Assembly: GCA_947451525.1 (NCBI GenBank)
Contig: CANFZM010000010.1
Coordinates: forward strand, 28,083 to 92,082
Direction: 5' to 3'
Length of the DNA: 64,000 nt
Origin: Flavobacteriaceae bacterium
Lineage (GTDB): Bacteria > Bacteroidota > Bacteroidia > Flavobacteriales > Flavobacteriaceae
Shown: piece after piece, positions 44,909-52,620 of the stretch
Layout of the letters: each line of letters starts with the position of its first letter
Position numbering within the stretch: position 1 is the stretch's first letter
Notes under the pieces: generated by a model
Database searches by the model: none
What the model was told of the DNA's origin: nothing
The model's input: only the letters and a program-made list of their open reading frames with translations
Program-made: the position numbers and the translations under genes

Positions 44909-45295
44909 AGTAATACCCATCATCTTGTCCTTCCGACGCAGGAGGACACGAGCGTTAGCGAACTGGCGAAGCAATCGCATTATTAAATAGAATTTCAAAA
45001 GAAACTATATTAAAAAAAATAAGGTATCGTTTTCCTACAAATAAGCGATAAAGTATATTTTTGATAAAAATACAAGTTATAAATATATTTAAGATAGGAT
45101 AATAAAGAATATTTTTTCTGGCCGAGCAGGGGCCCCACTTGGCTCTTGAAATGCACTCTAAAATCTTTACGATAAACCCAAAGTGTTACGGAAATACAAT
45201 AGGTGAGCCTGTCCTGAGTTTATCGAAGTGTTCAACACGGGTTTCATTGTTGGCTTTGCAAGCCCAACGAAACCCTAGCTGTTAGCGGCAGGTTT
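44909..45295. other. Gene-free mosaic of repeat fragments at the left end of the cassette region
   Basis: No gene is seen. The stretch contains an imperfect GC-richer hairpin at 44929-44951 (TCCTTCC...GGAGGA), a CCTGTCCTGAGTTTATCG fragment near 45210, an imperfect hairpin at 45241-45274 (GTTTCATTGTTGGCTT / AAGCCCAACGAAAC), and finally CTGTTAGCGGC at 45279-45289. The last matches the right-hand end of the attC-like palindromes further right, but its left partner is not recognisable. Confidence 0.55.
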
Positions 45296-45937
45296 TTATT
45301 TTTTCAACTTATTATAATACTCATTCATTTTGTCAATTCCATACATTTGAATGTCTTTCTCTTTCCATTTTTCAATATTTTTTGAATAGTAATCCGATAA
45401 TTTCAAAGAATTATAACTTTCAATATTTTCAGTTATCTCGTCACCTAAATAGCTCCAAATGTAGTATTTATCTATAAGTGTTAATCTTTCAAGTAATTCA
45501 ACTTCTTTAAAAATTGTAATTTTCTTATGCCAAATAAATTCAAATAATCCTTCAACAAGTTTATGTTCAACATTAATATTTTTTTCAATTTTTATTTGCT
45601 CAATTATGATTTCAATTCCATTTTTCAGAGCTTCCATGTTAAAGTTTTGAATATCAAATTCTAAAAAATCACAAAGTATTGAGGACGCATATTCTCTTGT
45701 CTGCTCATTTATTGATTGAATATTTTTTATTAAACGCTTAAAAAAATCCGTTTTAGAAATTTTTTCTCCAATTATTAATTGGTCTTGAGTTACTCTTTCT
45801 ATTTTATCTTCATCATCATAAGAAACCGAATATTTTTCAACCATATTTTCAGAACTCATTCCACTTATTTCAAGAGTAATTCCTGTAGTTTCTGAATTCA
45901 AAAATTTAATTCTATGTCCAATGTATGTTTCTTGCAT
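45296..45937 (-). CDS. Cassette gene 1: helical protein of unknown function
   Basis: The 213-residue product has a strand-rich N-terminus (IGHRIKFLNSETTGITLEIS) and a long alpha-helical remainder (RLIKNIQSINEQTREYASSILCDFLEF; EHKLVEGLFEFIWHKKITIF) that may form HEAT-like pairs. No signal peptide or family is recognised. It lies between a lone GTTAGC end and the attC-like palindrome at 45958, in the same orientation as the next three genes. Confidence 0.6.
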   Translation of the reverse strand: MQETYIGHRIKFLNSETTGITLEISGMSSENMVEKYSVSYDDEDKIERVTQDQLIIGEKISKTDFFKRLIKNIQSINEQTREYASSILCDFLEFDIQNFNMEALKNGIEIIIEQIKIEKNINVEHKLVEGLFEFIWHKKITIFKEVELLERLTLIDKYYIWSYLGDEITENIESYNSLKLSDYYSKNIEKWKEKDIQMYGIDKMNEYYNKLKK

Positions 45938-45957
45938 TACTATTTTTCTAAACTTGT

Positions 45958-46090
45958 GGCTAACGTTTTGCAGTTACCCGAAGGGCGGGACTTTTACCAC
46001 AAAACTTGATTTGAAAAACTAATGTTTGATTAACCACAAAACTGTCCTTGAAACACGAAACCTCGCCTTTTGGGTAGGTGCTGTTAGCGG
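45958..46090 (-). repeat. attC-like palindrome A
   Basis: It begins GGCTAACG and ends CTGTTAGCGG. The inner arms are related: TTACCCGAAGGGCGGGA near the left and, read on the other strand, CTACCCAAAAGGCGAGG near the right. The centre is AT-rich. These features (short inverted ends GCTAAC/GTTAGC, imperfect inner arms, position directly between cassette genes) match integron attC sites in layout. Confidence 0.6.
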
Positions 46091-46111
46091 TTAGCCGTTC
46101 TTTTCTTCTTG

Positions 46112-46636
46112 TCATTTGTCGATTGTTTTTGGTGGTGTCGAATATTGCCAAGACGTTTCAAAAGTCAAACTATCAGTGTCCTTTAAGTTTGTCCTTGAAG
46201 CAATTTTTATAAACCAATATAAAATATCCAAATCTTCGTTAGTCATTTTTCCAGTATTTTCATTGAACCTTGTCCTATGTTTTCGTAAACCGTCATGGAT
46301 GAAAAATTCTACGCTTGGGTGGTCTGTCTTTTTGTATTTAGTCGTGTCAATACCCTCAACTATAAATTTGTCAAAACGAGTTTGAATACTGTCCCAATTT
46401 TCTTGTGAAATTGTCCCCTTAAAATAACCTTGTCTGTTTGCAAACTGTCCACCGTAATATGTAGCTGTAAGTTTGTTATCAATGCTAAGAACTTCAAATG
46501 GACATTCACTTTCACACCCGTATCCTGAAAAAGCTACTGTAACTTTAGATATTCCTTTACTGTCAGGTCGTGTCTGTCCACAGGCTATTAAAGTCAGTAA
46601 AATTACAAGTGTCAATATGTTCGTTGTTGTCTTCAT
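46112..46636 (-). CDS. Cassette gene 2: DUF6438-like lipoprotein
   Basis: About 174 residues from the ATG of MKTTTNIL. A longer GTG frame reads into palindrome B and is rejected. The lipoprotein signal ends LLTLIACGQ. The mature part has ISKVTVAFSGYGCESECPFEVLSI, TATYYGGQFANRQGYFKG and KFIVEGIDTTKY, resembling DUF6438, a small envelope family of unknown function. It is bounded by palindromes A and B. Confidence 0.68.
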   Translation of the reverse strand: MKTTTNILTLVILLTLIACGQTRPDSKGISKVTVAFSGYGCESECPFEVLSIDNKLTATYYGGQFANRQGYFKGTISQENWDSIQTRFDKFIVEGIDTTKYKKTDHPSVEFFIHDGLRKHRTRFNENTGKMTNEDLDILYWFIKIASRTNLKDTDSLTFETSWQYSTPPKTIDK

Positions 46637-46645
46637 ACTGTTACC

Positions 46646-46777
46646 GCTAACGTGTCGCCGCTTCACCAAGTTGCAGATTTTCAACACTTTTGATTACAAA
46701 TATAGACAAAATTTAATTTCAAAAATCACCAATTCTGATAAATCCCAAACCCCGCAATTTCGTAAAGGCTGTTAGCA
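46646..46777 (-). repeat. attC-like palindrome B
   Basis: It starts GCTAACGTGTCGCCGCTTCA and ends CGTAAAGGCTGTTAGCA. About 115 bp are nearly identical to palindrome D (AAGTTGCAGATTTTCAACAC ... CCCCGCAATTTCGT). Arms GCTAAC..GTTGC and GCAAT..GTTAGC are imperfectly complementary. Confidence 0.65.
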
Positions 46778-46798
46778 GCAGGTGTAATGATATAATTA

Positions 46799-47278
46799 TT
46801 AGCTAAATTTTTCTGAAATAAATTTGATATTCAATTGTTTAAAGCTTTTTTTGTCAACAATTGTCTCATTGACTGAGTTTAAGAAATGAACAATATTCTT
46901 TTTATTAAAAATTCTATAATGTAGTAATACTGATTGATTAATTTTTTTTCCTTCATGATAATAAATGACCACATAGTAATCAGTTTTACTACCAATTCCT
47001 CTTCGTTCGTAAGATATTTTAGTAACTGCTGATAAATCGATAGTTTTTGGGATAAAGAATTTTGAAAGGATATTTAGATTTTTATCGATTGATATAATGT
47101 GATTGGTTTTGTAAATGATAATAATCAAAAACGATATACCGAAAAGCGCTGTAGGAATACTCAAGTAGATAAGAAAAAAAGTAAATAAGCAAAAACAAAT
47201 ATTTAGAAAGAAGAATAGAATCAGCGATTCTCTTTCAAAGAATATTTTATGATGTTTCATTTTTTTAGGAATTGTCAT
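46799..47278 (-). CDS. Cassette gene 3: membrane protein with PH-like region
   Basis: About 159 residues from MTIPKK; in-frame ATGs 9 bp upstream and 18 bp downstream are alternatives. Two adjacent transmembrane helices (about 20-55) precede a strand-rich region (IISIDKNLNILSKFFIPKTIDLS, DYYVVIYYHEGKKIN). The plan is similar to the protein at 11719, without obvious sequence identity. No family is claimed. It lies between palindromes B and C. Confidence 0.62.
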   Translation of the reverse strand: MTIPKKMKHHKIFFERESLILFFFLNICFCLFTFFLIYLSIPTALFGISFLIIIIYKTNHIISIDKNLNILSKFFIPKTIDLSAVTKISYERRGIGSKTDYYVVIYYHEGKKINQSVLLHYRIFNKKNIVHFLNSVNETIVDKKSFKQLNIKFISEKFS

Positions 47279-47292
47279 TTTAAACACTTGTT

Positions 47293-47430
47293 GCTAACGT
47301 TTCGCGGCTTCATGAAGTGGCGATGAACCAAGACCAAGCCTTCACAAATATAACAAAAACTTTCAATTAATAACCTTTCCAATTTCTGATAAATCCCGAG
47401 CCTCGCCATTTCTTGAAACCGTTGTTAGCC
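47293..47430 (-). repeat. attC-like palindrome C
   Basis: It starts GCTAACGTTTCGCGGCTTCA and ends GAAACCGTTGTTAGCC. It shares the ends and several inner blocks with B and D (AAGTGGC, AATTTCTGATAAATCCC, CGCCATTTCTTGAAAC) but diverges in the AT-rich centre. Confidence 0.62.
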
Positions 47431-47442
47431 GTTCGGTTTTAT

Positions 47443-48012
47443 TTAATTGAATTGTTTCATATCTGTATAGTCATTGCCATCATAGTCAAATTTGTATATT
47501 CTGTTTTCCCAATCAGTCGCAATTATATATTTCTCAGTTAGTTCAAAGTCATTTTTTCCATTAATAGTTGTAAAAATATCGGCACCGCTTTTTTGCCATA
47601 ATATTTTTCCGTTTTTATTTAATTTAGTTATTTCTAATTCGCCGTGAACAATATAATAATCGTCTCTTTTGAAAATTTCAAAGCAAGTCATTTCGTCGGC
47701 TTTAGTTTTCCACAAAAGAATTAATTCTGGAAATGACAAACAAAATATTTTGTCAGCACAACAAATTAAAATTCTATTTTCTTCAATTATTTTTGAGTTT
47801 TCGTTTATTCCTGTATTTCCGCCTTCGGAGCCAATTAATATGCTTTTATTCAATTCTTCGTTTTCATATATTTTTAAGCCAACAAAAGTCGAATTATATT
47901 TATTTTCTGGTTCTAAATATTCAAAATCATAATTATTTATATTGTTAGCGGAACCAATTTCATAAGTTTCATCTGTGAAAATTTCAACCTTATATTTTCC
48001 AATTTCAATCAT
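47443..48012 (-). CDS. Cassette gene 4: beta-propeller-like protein of unknown function
   Basis: The 189-residue cytoplasmic-looking protein has repeated short strand patterns (ILICCADKIFCLSFPELILLWKT; YYIVHGELEITKLNKNGKILW; YIIATDWENRIYKFDYDG) reminiscent of PQQ/WD-like blades. The number of blades is small for a full propeller. No family is recognised. It is the last cassette before the recombinase. Confidence 0.62.
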   Translation of the reverse strand: MIEIGKYKVEIFTDETYEIGSANNINNYDFEYLEPENKYNSTFVGLKIYENEELNKSILIGSEGGNTGINENSKIIEENRILICCADKIFCLSFPELILLWKTKADEMTCFEIFKRDDYYIVHGELEITKLNKNGKILWQKSGADIFTTINGKNDFELTEKYIIATDWENRIYKFDYDGNDYTDMKQFN

Positions 48013-48049
48013 AAATTGTTAGTTTTCGTTTCGTTCCGCCAAACTGACG

Positions 48050-48184
48050 GCTAACATTTCGCCGCTTCAAGAAGTTGCAGATTTTCAACACTTTTGATTA
48101 CAAATATAGACAAAATTTAGTTTCAAAAAATACCAATTCTAATAAATCCCAAACCCCGCAATTTCGTGAAACCGCTGTTATCCT
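48050..48184 (-). repeat. attC-like palindrome D
   Basis: It starts GCTAACATTTCGCCGCTTCA and ends GAAACCGCTGTTATCC; the last bases differ from the GTTAGC of the other copies. The body is nearly identical to palindrome B, 1.4 kb away. Confidence 0.62.
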
Positions 48185-48416
48185 CATTTTATAATTGCCA
48201 GTTTCAAATTGCACTTAAAGTGTTGTATTCATTGACTTTATTAAATTTGACAATGCAATTTTAAGCATAAAAAAGCAATGAAATACTTGTTTTGTTGTAC
48301 CCAATGTTGTACCTTCGTATCACGATGCACCCAATTGAAAACCCAGTATTTACAATACTTTCACTCGTTTGCATTGCTTTACAAATATAGTACAACATTT
48401 CTAATTTCCTAACACT
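48185..48416. other. Recombinase upstream region with repeated motifs (candidate att/arm-site region)
   Basis: No gene is seen. TGTTGTAC occurs at 48293-48300 and 48305-48312 (12 bp apart) and inverted as GTACAACA at 48390-48397. CGAAGGTA, the motif repeated after the recombinase gene, occurs inverted at 48310-48317 (TACCTTCG). Such clusters fit recombinase binding sites or autoregulatory operators. Confidence 0.5.
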
Positions 48417-49634
48417 ATGGCATCAATTAAACTAATTTTAAGAACACATCAGGCAGACCAAACTGGACACAGCCCTTTGTACATTCGAATTATAAAAGAT
48501 AGAAAAACGAAATTTATCACTGCTGGAGTGAAGCTCAAAGAGAACGAGTGGGATGAAGTAAAGCAGAAAGTAAAAAAGAACCATCCAAACAGCGCGAGGA
48601 TGAATGCCAACTTGTCTCAAAAAATTGCAGATGCTGAAGGTCAGGTTGCCGATATGGAAAGAAAGATAAAAACTGTTTCCATCAAAAAACTAAAAGAAGC
48701 CATCAAGGGAAAAGAAGTGCCAAACTTTTTTCAATATGCTTATGCTCGATGTGAAAAAATAAAAGGTAGCGTTTCGTTTGGAACCTATAAAAATTATATG
48801 CTTTACACTAAGAAATTTGAAAACTATGTAGGCAGCAAGGATGTTTATTTTGATGATATTACCGTGTCAGTTTTAAAGGACTATATGGCTCATATGGGAA
48901 ATATTCTAAAAAACGGAGCAACGACACAACGCTATTCAATAATGATATTGGCGATAATGTTCAAGGAAGCTATTAAAGAAGACATCATTCCAGAATATAT
49001 GTATCCATTCAACAAACTGACATTAAAAAAAGATACCGAGAAAAGAGTATTCCTAAACAAAGACCAAATCGAAAAACTAACCAATTTAGACCTCAAAGAA
49101 GGAAAGAAAGCCGATTTATGGCGTGATTTATTCCTTTTCTCTATTTATGCCGGAGGATTAAGATTTAGCGATGTTATCGAGTTGCAATACACCAATTACA
49201 ATAGCGAAGAGCAAAGAATAAAAAAAGTAATTCGCAAAACAGGAAGATTACACCAGTTTAAAATTGGTAAAGTGGCGATTGATATTTTGAATAAATACAT
49301 CAAAGAAGATGCACAACCAGATGATTATATTTTCCCAATTATTACAGATAAAAAATCATACAACAAGAGTGAAGAAATACGTTATTTCATTTCACAAAGA
49401 GAAAATCATTCTGCAAATTTCCAACTCAACCGTATGGGTAAAATGTTGAAACTACCGTTTCCACTTTCGTTCCATTTATCACGACACAGTTTTGCAACCA
49501 ATGCGTTAAATAATGGAATGAGAATTGAGCACGTTTCAAAATTAATGGACCACACCGACATCAGCACAACGCAGATATACGCCAAAATCATCAGCGAAGA
49601 ATTAGACAAAGCTGTTGACAGTTACATCTTTTAG
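48417..49634 (+). CDS. Tyrosine recombinase/integrase (Bacteroidota mobile-element type)
   Basis: The 405-residue protein has an N-terminal arm-binding domain (ASIKLILRTHQADQTGHSPL), a SAM-like core-binding domain (about 100-200) and a catalytic domain with Arg in YAGGLRFSDVIEL, HLSRHSFATNALN (HxxR), DHTDISTTQIYAK and nucleophile Y388. It should catalyse integration or excision of the element running to its right. It lacks the extra helix region expected of an integron IntI and is of the conjugative/mobilizable-element type. The flanks carry repeated CGAAGGTA motifs. Confidence 0.92.
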   Translation: MASIKLILRTHQADQTGHSPLYIRIIKDRKTKFITAGVKLKENEWDEVKQKVKKNHPNSARMNANLSQKIADAEGQVADMERKIKTVSIKKLKEAIKGKEVPNFFQYAYARCEKIKGSVSFGTYKNYMLYTKKFENYVGSKDVYFDDITVSVLKDYMAHMGNILKNGATTQRYSIMILAIMFKEAIKEDIIPEYMYPFNKLTLKKDTEKRVFLNKDQIEKLTNLDLKEGKKADLWRDLFLFSIYAGGLRFSDVIELQYTNYNSEEQRIKKVIRKTGRLHQFKIGKVAIDILNKYIKEDAQPDDYIFPIITDKKSYNKSEEIRYFISQRENHSANFQLNRMGKMLKLPFPLSFHLSRHSFATNALNNGMRIEHVSKLMDHTDISTTQIYAKIISEELDKAVDSYIF

Positions 49635-49641
49635 AAAAGAA

Positions 49642-49772
49642 CGAAGGTAAATTCCAGTCAATTCTACTTTTAAAATTCAATACGAAGGTAATTTTTTTAA
49701 TATTTTACTCTCGAAAATCATTTCGAAGGTAATTTTTTACTATTTTTACTCTCGAAAATAAAACGAAGGTAA
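49642..49772 (+). repeat. CGAAGGTAA repeat array, 40-41 bp period
   Basis: CGAAGGTAA begins at 49642, 49683, 49724 and 49764, spacings of 41, 41 and 40 bp. Units 2 and 3 also share TACTCTCGAAAAT downstream of the core. The array fills the gap between the recombinase and Fic genes. Confidence 0.85.
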
Positions 49773-49808
49773 ATAATCCTAAAATTGACTTTCATAAATA
49801 CACCGACT

Positions 49809-50897
49809 ATGGCAGCAAATTATAACCCGGAAAAACCATATAACGAATTACCGTTATTACCACCTAATACTGATTTAGAAACTAAAGTAATTTTAAAAAA
49901 ATTAATTACTTCCAGTAGAGCTTTATCCGAACTAAAAGGAGCGATAACCAATCTGCCAAACCCAACACTGTTTATTGACACTATCAATTTACAAGAAGCA
50001 CAAGCCAGTTCTGCAATAGAAAACATCATTACAACCCAAGACGAATTGTTTATGGCTTCCATAGCCGAAAAAAAATACGACAATCCAGCGACTAAAGAAG
50101 TAATGCATTACAAAGACGCTTTATGGTTTGGCTTTCAAGAAATCGAAAAACGACCATTCTTAACGACCAATTTGTTTATCAAATTAGCACAAATCATTAA
50201 AGAAAACACCGCTTCCATTAGAAACGCACCAGGAACACAATTAAAAAATCCAGCTACAGGAACAGTAATCTATACACCACCAGAAGGAGAAAATACCATA
50301 CGTGAAAAATTAAAAAACCTAGAAGACTTCATTCACGTAGAAGACGAAATAGATCCATTAGTAAAAATGGCAATTATTCATTATCAGTTTGAAGCCATAC
50401 ATCCATTTTTTGATGGAAATGGAAGAACCGGAAGAATTATATTGTTATTGTATTTAAAATTGGCTGGGCTATTAGATTTACCGGCGTTGTATATGAGTAA
50501 TTACATCATCGACAACAAAGCGGCCTATTACAATAATTTACGAAAAGTAACCGAAGAGGGCAACTGGGAAGATTGGATAATGTATATGTTAGATATGGTC
50601 GAAGAAACAGCGCTAAAAGGCAGAAAACAAATCACAGCAATTGAAGAATTAATGAATACAATGGCTGCTGAAATTCAAGACAAATTACCAAAAGTATATT
50701 CAAAAGATTTAGTAGAAGCCTTATTCCGATTACCATATACAAAACGACAACAATTAGAAGCAGAAGGACTTGCATCATTAAAGACTATTGGAAATTATTT
50801 GATAGCTTTAGAAGAAAAAGGCTTTCTAAAAAGTGAAACCGTTGGCAAAGAAAAAATATACATTAATTACAGATTATTAGAAATTCTAAAACAGTAA
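49809..50897 (+). CDS. Fic-family protein (likely AMPylase)
   Basis: About 362 residues from the ATG of MAANYNPEKPY; an upstream TTG is less likely. The N-terminal Fic_N region carries the inhibitory motif S-x-x-x-E-N (SSAIEN), the core motif HPFFDGNGRTGR begins at H198, and a C-terminal winged-helix region (LVEALFRLPYTKRQQLEAEGLASLKT) follows. This is the self-inhibited class II layout; such enzymes transfer AMP to hydroxyl side chains of targets. It lies just after the repeat array inside the element and may be cargo or part of its control. Confidence 0.92.
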   Translation: MAANYNPEKPYNELPLLPPNTDLETKVILKKLITSSRALSELKGAITNLPNPTLFIDTINLQEAQASSAIENIITTQDELFMASIAEKKYDNPATKEVMHYKDALWFGFQEIEKRPFLTTNLFIKLAQIIKENTASIRNAPGTQLKNPATGTVIYTPPEGENTIREKLKNLEDFIHVEDEIDPLVKMAIIHYQFEAIHPFFDGNGRTGRIILLLYLKLAGLLDLPALYMSNYIIDNKAAYYNNLRKVTEEGNWEDWIMYMLDMVEETALKGRKQITAIEELMNTMAAEIQDKLPKVYSKDLVEALFRLPYTKRQQLEAEGLASLKTIGNYLIALEEKGFLKSETVGKEKIYINYRLLEILKQ

Positions 50898-51000
50898 TTC
50901 CAATCAAAATTCAAAAATAAAAAATTTTCAATATCAAACTATTAGCGAGTGTAAAGTCCCTATTTTATTGACTTCATCCGATTGTTAATAACTTCAATTA

Positions 51001-51025
51001 AAATCCTTTAACAAGGATTTTTTTT
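51001..51025 (+). terminator. Terminator between the Fic gene and the RteC-like gene
   Basis: AAATCCTT / AAGGATTT with a 4-nt loop is followed by a T run. Transcription of the next module probably starts afresh just downstream. Confidence 0.75.
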
Positions 51026-51031
51026 ATTTTC

Positions 51032-51039
51032 TACATTTG
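51032..51039 (+). promoter_or_regulatory. Predicted -7 box (TACATTTG) of the replication/regulation module
   Basis: TACATTTG fits TAnnTTTG, with no clear -33 element. Downstream lie two tiny back-to-back frames (25 codons at 51087-51164, then an ATG directly after its stop at 51165) before the RteC-like gene. They could be leader peptides but have no other support. Confidence 0.42.
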
Positions 51040-51213
51040 CATTATAGAAATCTAGTAATTTTTAAAGCAAACAAATCGAAAAAAAGATGATTGCTCTTTA
51101 CAAGCCAAACAGCAACAAGAAAACATCAAATTTTAAACCGCTTTTAATTACAATTTTTAAGTAAATGAATAACAAAAAAGACAATATTACAATTGAATTC
51201 AAAGGATCAAAAT

Positions 51214-52101
51214 ATGCAAACCGCAGAGTTTGTAGAATTATTGGCAGTGCCACAGGCACAAGCCAAAAATCCTTTATTTGATATTATTATTGAGGGCAAA
51301 GTAAATACTCAAAACTATTGCAATGCCTTAATTGCAAAAATTCTAGAACTCAAACAATCTCAATTTCCCGCATTTATCGATTATCAATTCAACCTGGTGA
51401 AGAACCCGGAAGTATGGATTTGTAAACTCGAAAAACTATTAGCCAACAACGAAGCTTTTTTCAGCTCCAAAACGGCAATGAGTAGATACAATAAATTGTA
51501 CTTTCTAATCGAGAAAAAACGAACAGAATTGCAATCTTTGAGCGTAAAAGAACCAGTTACAAAAACGCCTAAGAAGTTCATAAATGCCGAAAGTGAAGAC
51601 CGTCATTTTTCATTTTATGAAATCAAAAAGCAATTGGTTACTTGTCAAAGTGATGAAGAAAAAATACTATTGTTGACCAAAGAAATGTTTGAATACCAAC
51701 AAGCAAGCATTGAGTTTATCAATCAAAAAACGCCAATGTATGATGCACAATGTGCTAAAGAAATTGAGCATATTTATGCCTTACAAAAATTACAAGCAGC
51801 TGTAGAACAAACCAAAAGAGAACAAAATCAAAACCAATTACCATTCAAAAAGATGCAAATCAATTGCAATCTAAACCAGTTTATTGATATCCATTACCAG
51901 TTTACAAGAGAGTTATTTGTAGATGGCAAATCAATGATTGATGGTTCAGTGAATGACTTGGTGGCAATCATCGTAAATTCTTATGTTGACAAAGACGGTA
52001 AAGATATAAGTCCTGAAACAGTCAAAACAATACTCACACCTTCGAGAACCGAAAAACGTCCGAAACAGCATAAAAGAATAGACATCGACAAAATGCTCTA
52101 A
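51214..52101 (+). CDS. RteC-like element-borne protein
   Basis: About 295 residues from the ATG of MQTAEFVELL; a TTG 21 bp upstream is less likely. It is mostly helical. Its C-terminal part (INCNLNQFIDIHYQFTRELF...DLVAIIVNSYVDKDGKDISPETVKTIL) resembles RteC, which controls excision genes of Bacteroides conjugative transposons and binds DNA through a winged-helix fold. The similarity is by pattern and position between recombinase and HTH genes. A terminator follows the stop. Confidence 0.6.
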   Translation: MQTAEFVELLAVPQAQAKNPLFDIIIEGKVNTQNYCNALIAKILELKQSQFPAFIDYQFNLVKNPEVWICKLEKLLANNEAFFSSKTAMSRYNKLYFLIEKKRTELQSLSVKEPVTKTPKKFINAESEDRHFSFYEIKKQLVTCQSDEEKILLLTKEMFEYQQASIEFINQKTPMYDAQCAKEIEHIYALQKLQAAVEQTKREQNQNQLPFKKMQINCNLNQFIDIHYQFTRELFVDGKSMIDGSVNDLVAIIVNSYVDKDGKDISPETVKTILTPSRTEKRPKQHKRIDIDKML

Positions 52102-52109
52102 AACAAAAT

Positions 52110-52134
52110 AGTCCTGAAAGACCATTTCAGGACT
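52110..52134 (+). terminator. Terminator after the RteC-like gene
   Basis: AGTCCTGAAA / TTTCAGGACT with a 5-nt loop is followed by TTTGGACTTTTT, 8 bp after the stop. Confidence 0.85.
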
Positions 52135-52190
52135 TTTGGACTTTTTACTACTTCTCACATTTGCACCATAACAATTTAAAACTTTTAAAA

Positions 52191-52472
52191 ATGGATGCAA
52201 TTATCTTCACAAAAGACCAGTTCACAGATCTAATGACAAAATTAGACACTATTCAATCTCAAATTTCTATCAAGGCTGACCCAAAGAAAGAAACCTTTTT
52301 AGACAATCAAGAATTTCTATTATTGATGAAAATTTCAAAACGTACAGCTCAAACCTGGAGAGACGAAGGCAAAATTTCATTCAGTCAAGTAGGAAACAAA
52401 ATCTACTACAAACTTTCTGATGTTGAAAAGCTACTACAAGAGCATTACAACAAATCATTTAAAGGACGATAG
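52191..52472 (+). CDS. Excisionase-like HTH protein (HTH_17/MerR-like)
   Basis: About 93 residues from the ATG of MDAIIFTKDQF. The C-terminal half is a MerR-like winged helix: EFLLLMKISKRTAQTWRDEGKISFSQVGNKIYYKLSDVEKLL, as in AlpA/Xis-like excisionases and small Bacteroidota element regulators. It probably bends DNA for excision or regulates the primase operon downstream. Confidence 0.85.
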   Translation: MDAIIFTKDQFTDLMTKLDTIQSQISIKADPKKETFLDNQEFLLLMKISKRTAQTWRDEGKISFSQVGNKIYYKLSDVEKLLQEHYNKSFKGR

Positions 52473-52473
52473 T

Positions 52474-52620
52474 ATGAGCAGCTGCAACGGAACTTGTGAA
52501 TTGAAAATCATCGAGCTCCAAAAAAATAAAATCACGCGAGATAGTTTTGCGATTGCAAAACTCACAAAAATGAGAACCAACAACCGCCAACTACTAACCA
52601 TTAAATTAAAACTATGGTAA
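52474..52620 (+). CDS. Small 48-residue protein between HTH and primase genes
   Basis: The ATG is one base after the HTH stop codon, and the frame ends 7 bp inside the primase gene. The sequence begins MSSCNGTCELKIIELQKNK and is basic towards its C-terminus. No family is recognised; tight coupling on both sides supports expression. Confidence 0.5.
   Translation: MSSCNGTCELKIIELQKNKITRDSFAIAKLTKMRTNNRQLLTIKLKLW

Noticed and set aside
45960..46151. 63-codon minus-strand frame across palindrome A
   Set aside because: It lies inside the attC-like palindrome and runs into the end of the DUF6438-like gene; no coding character or start context.
46637..46687. GTG start for the DUF6438-like lipoprotein
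   Set aside because: It would begin inside palindrome B and displace the lipoprotein signal from the N-terminus; the ATG at 46636 is better.
48417..49634. Tyrosine recombinase as the integron integrase of the cassette array
   Set aside because: It has the arm-binding and SAM-like layout of Bacteroidota mobile elements and no IntI-specific extra region; an attI site is not seen.
49642..49772. CRISPR array
   Set aside because: The conserved core is only 9 bp, spacers are not unique throughout (units 2 and 3 share more), and no cas genes are near.
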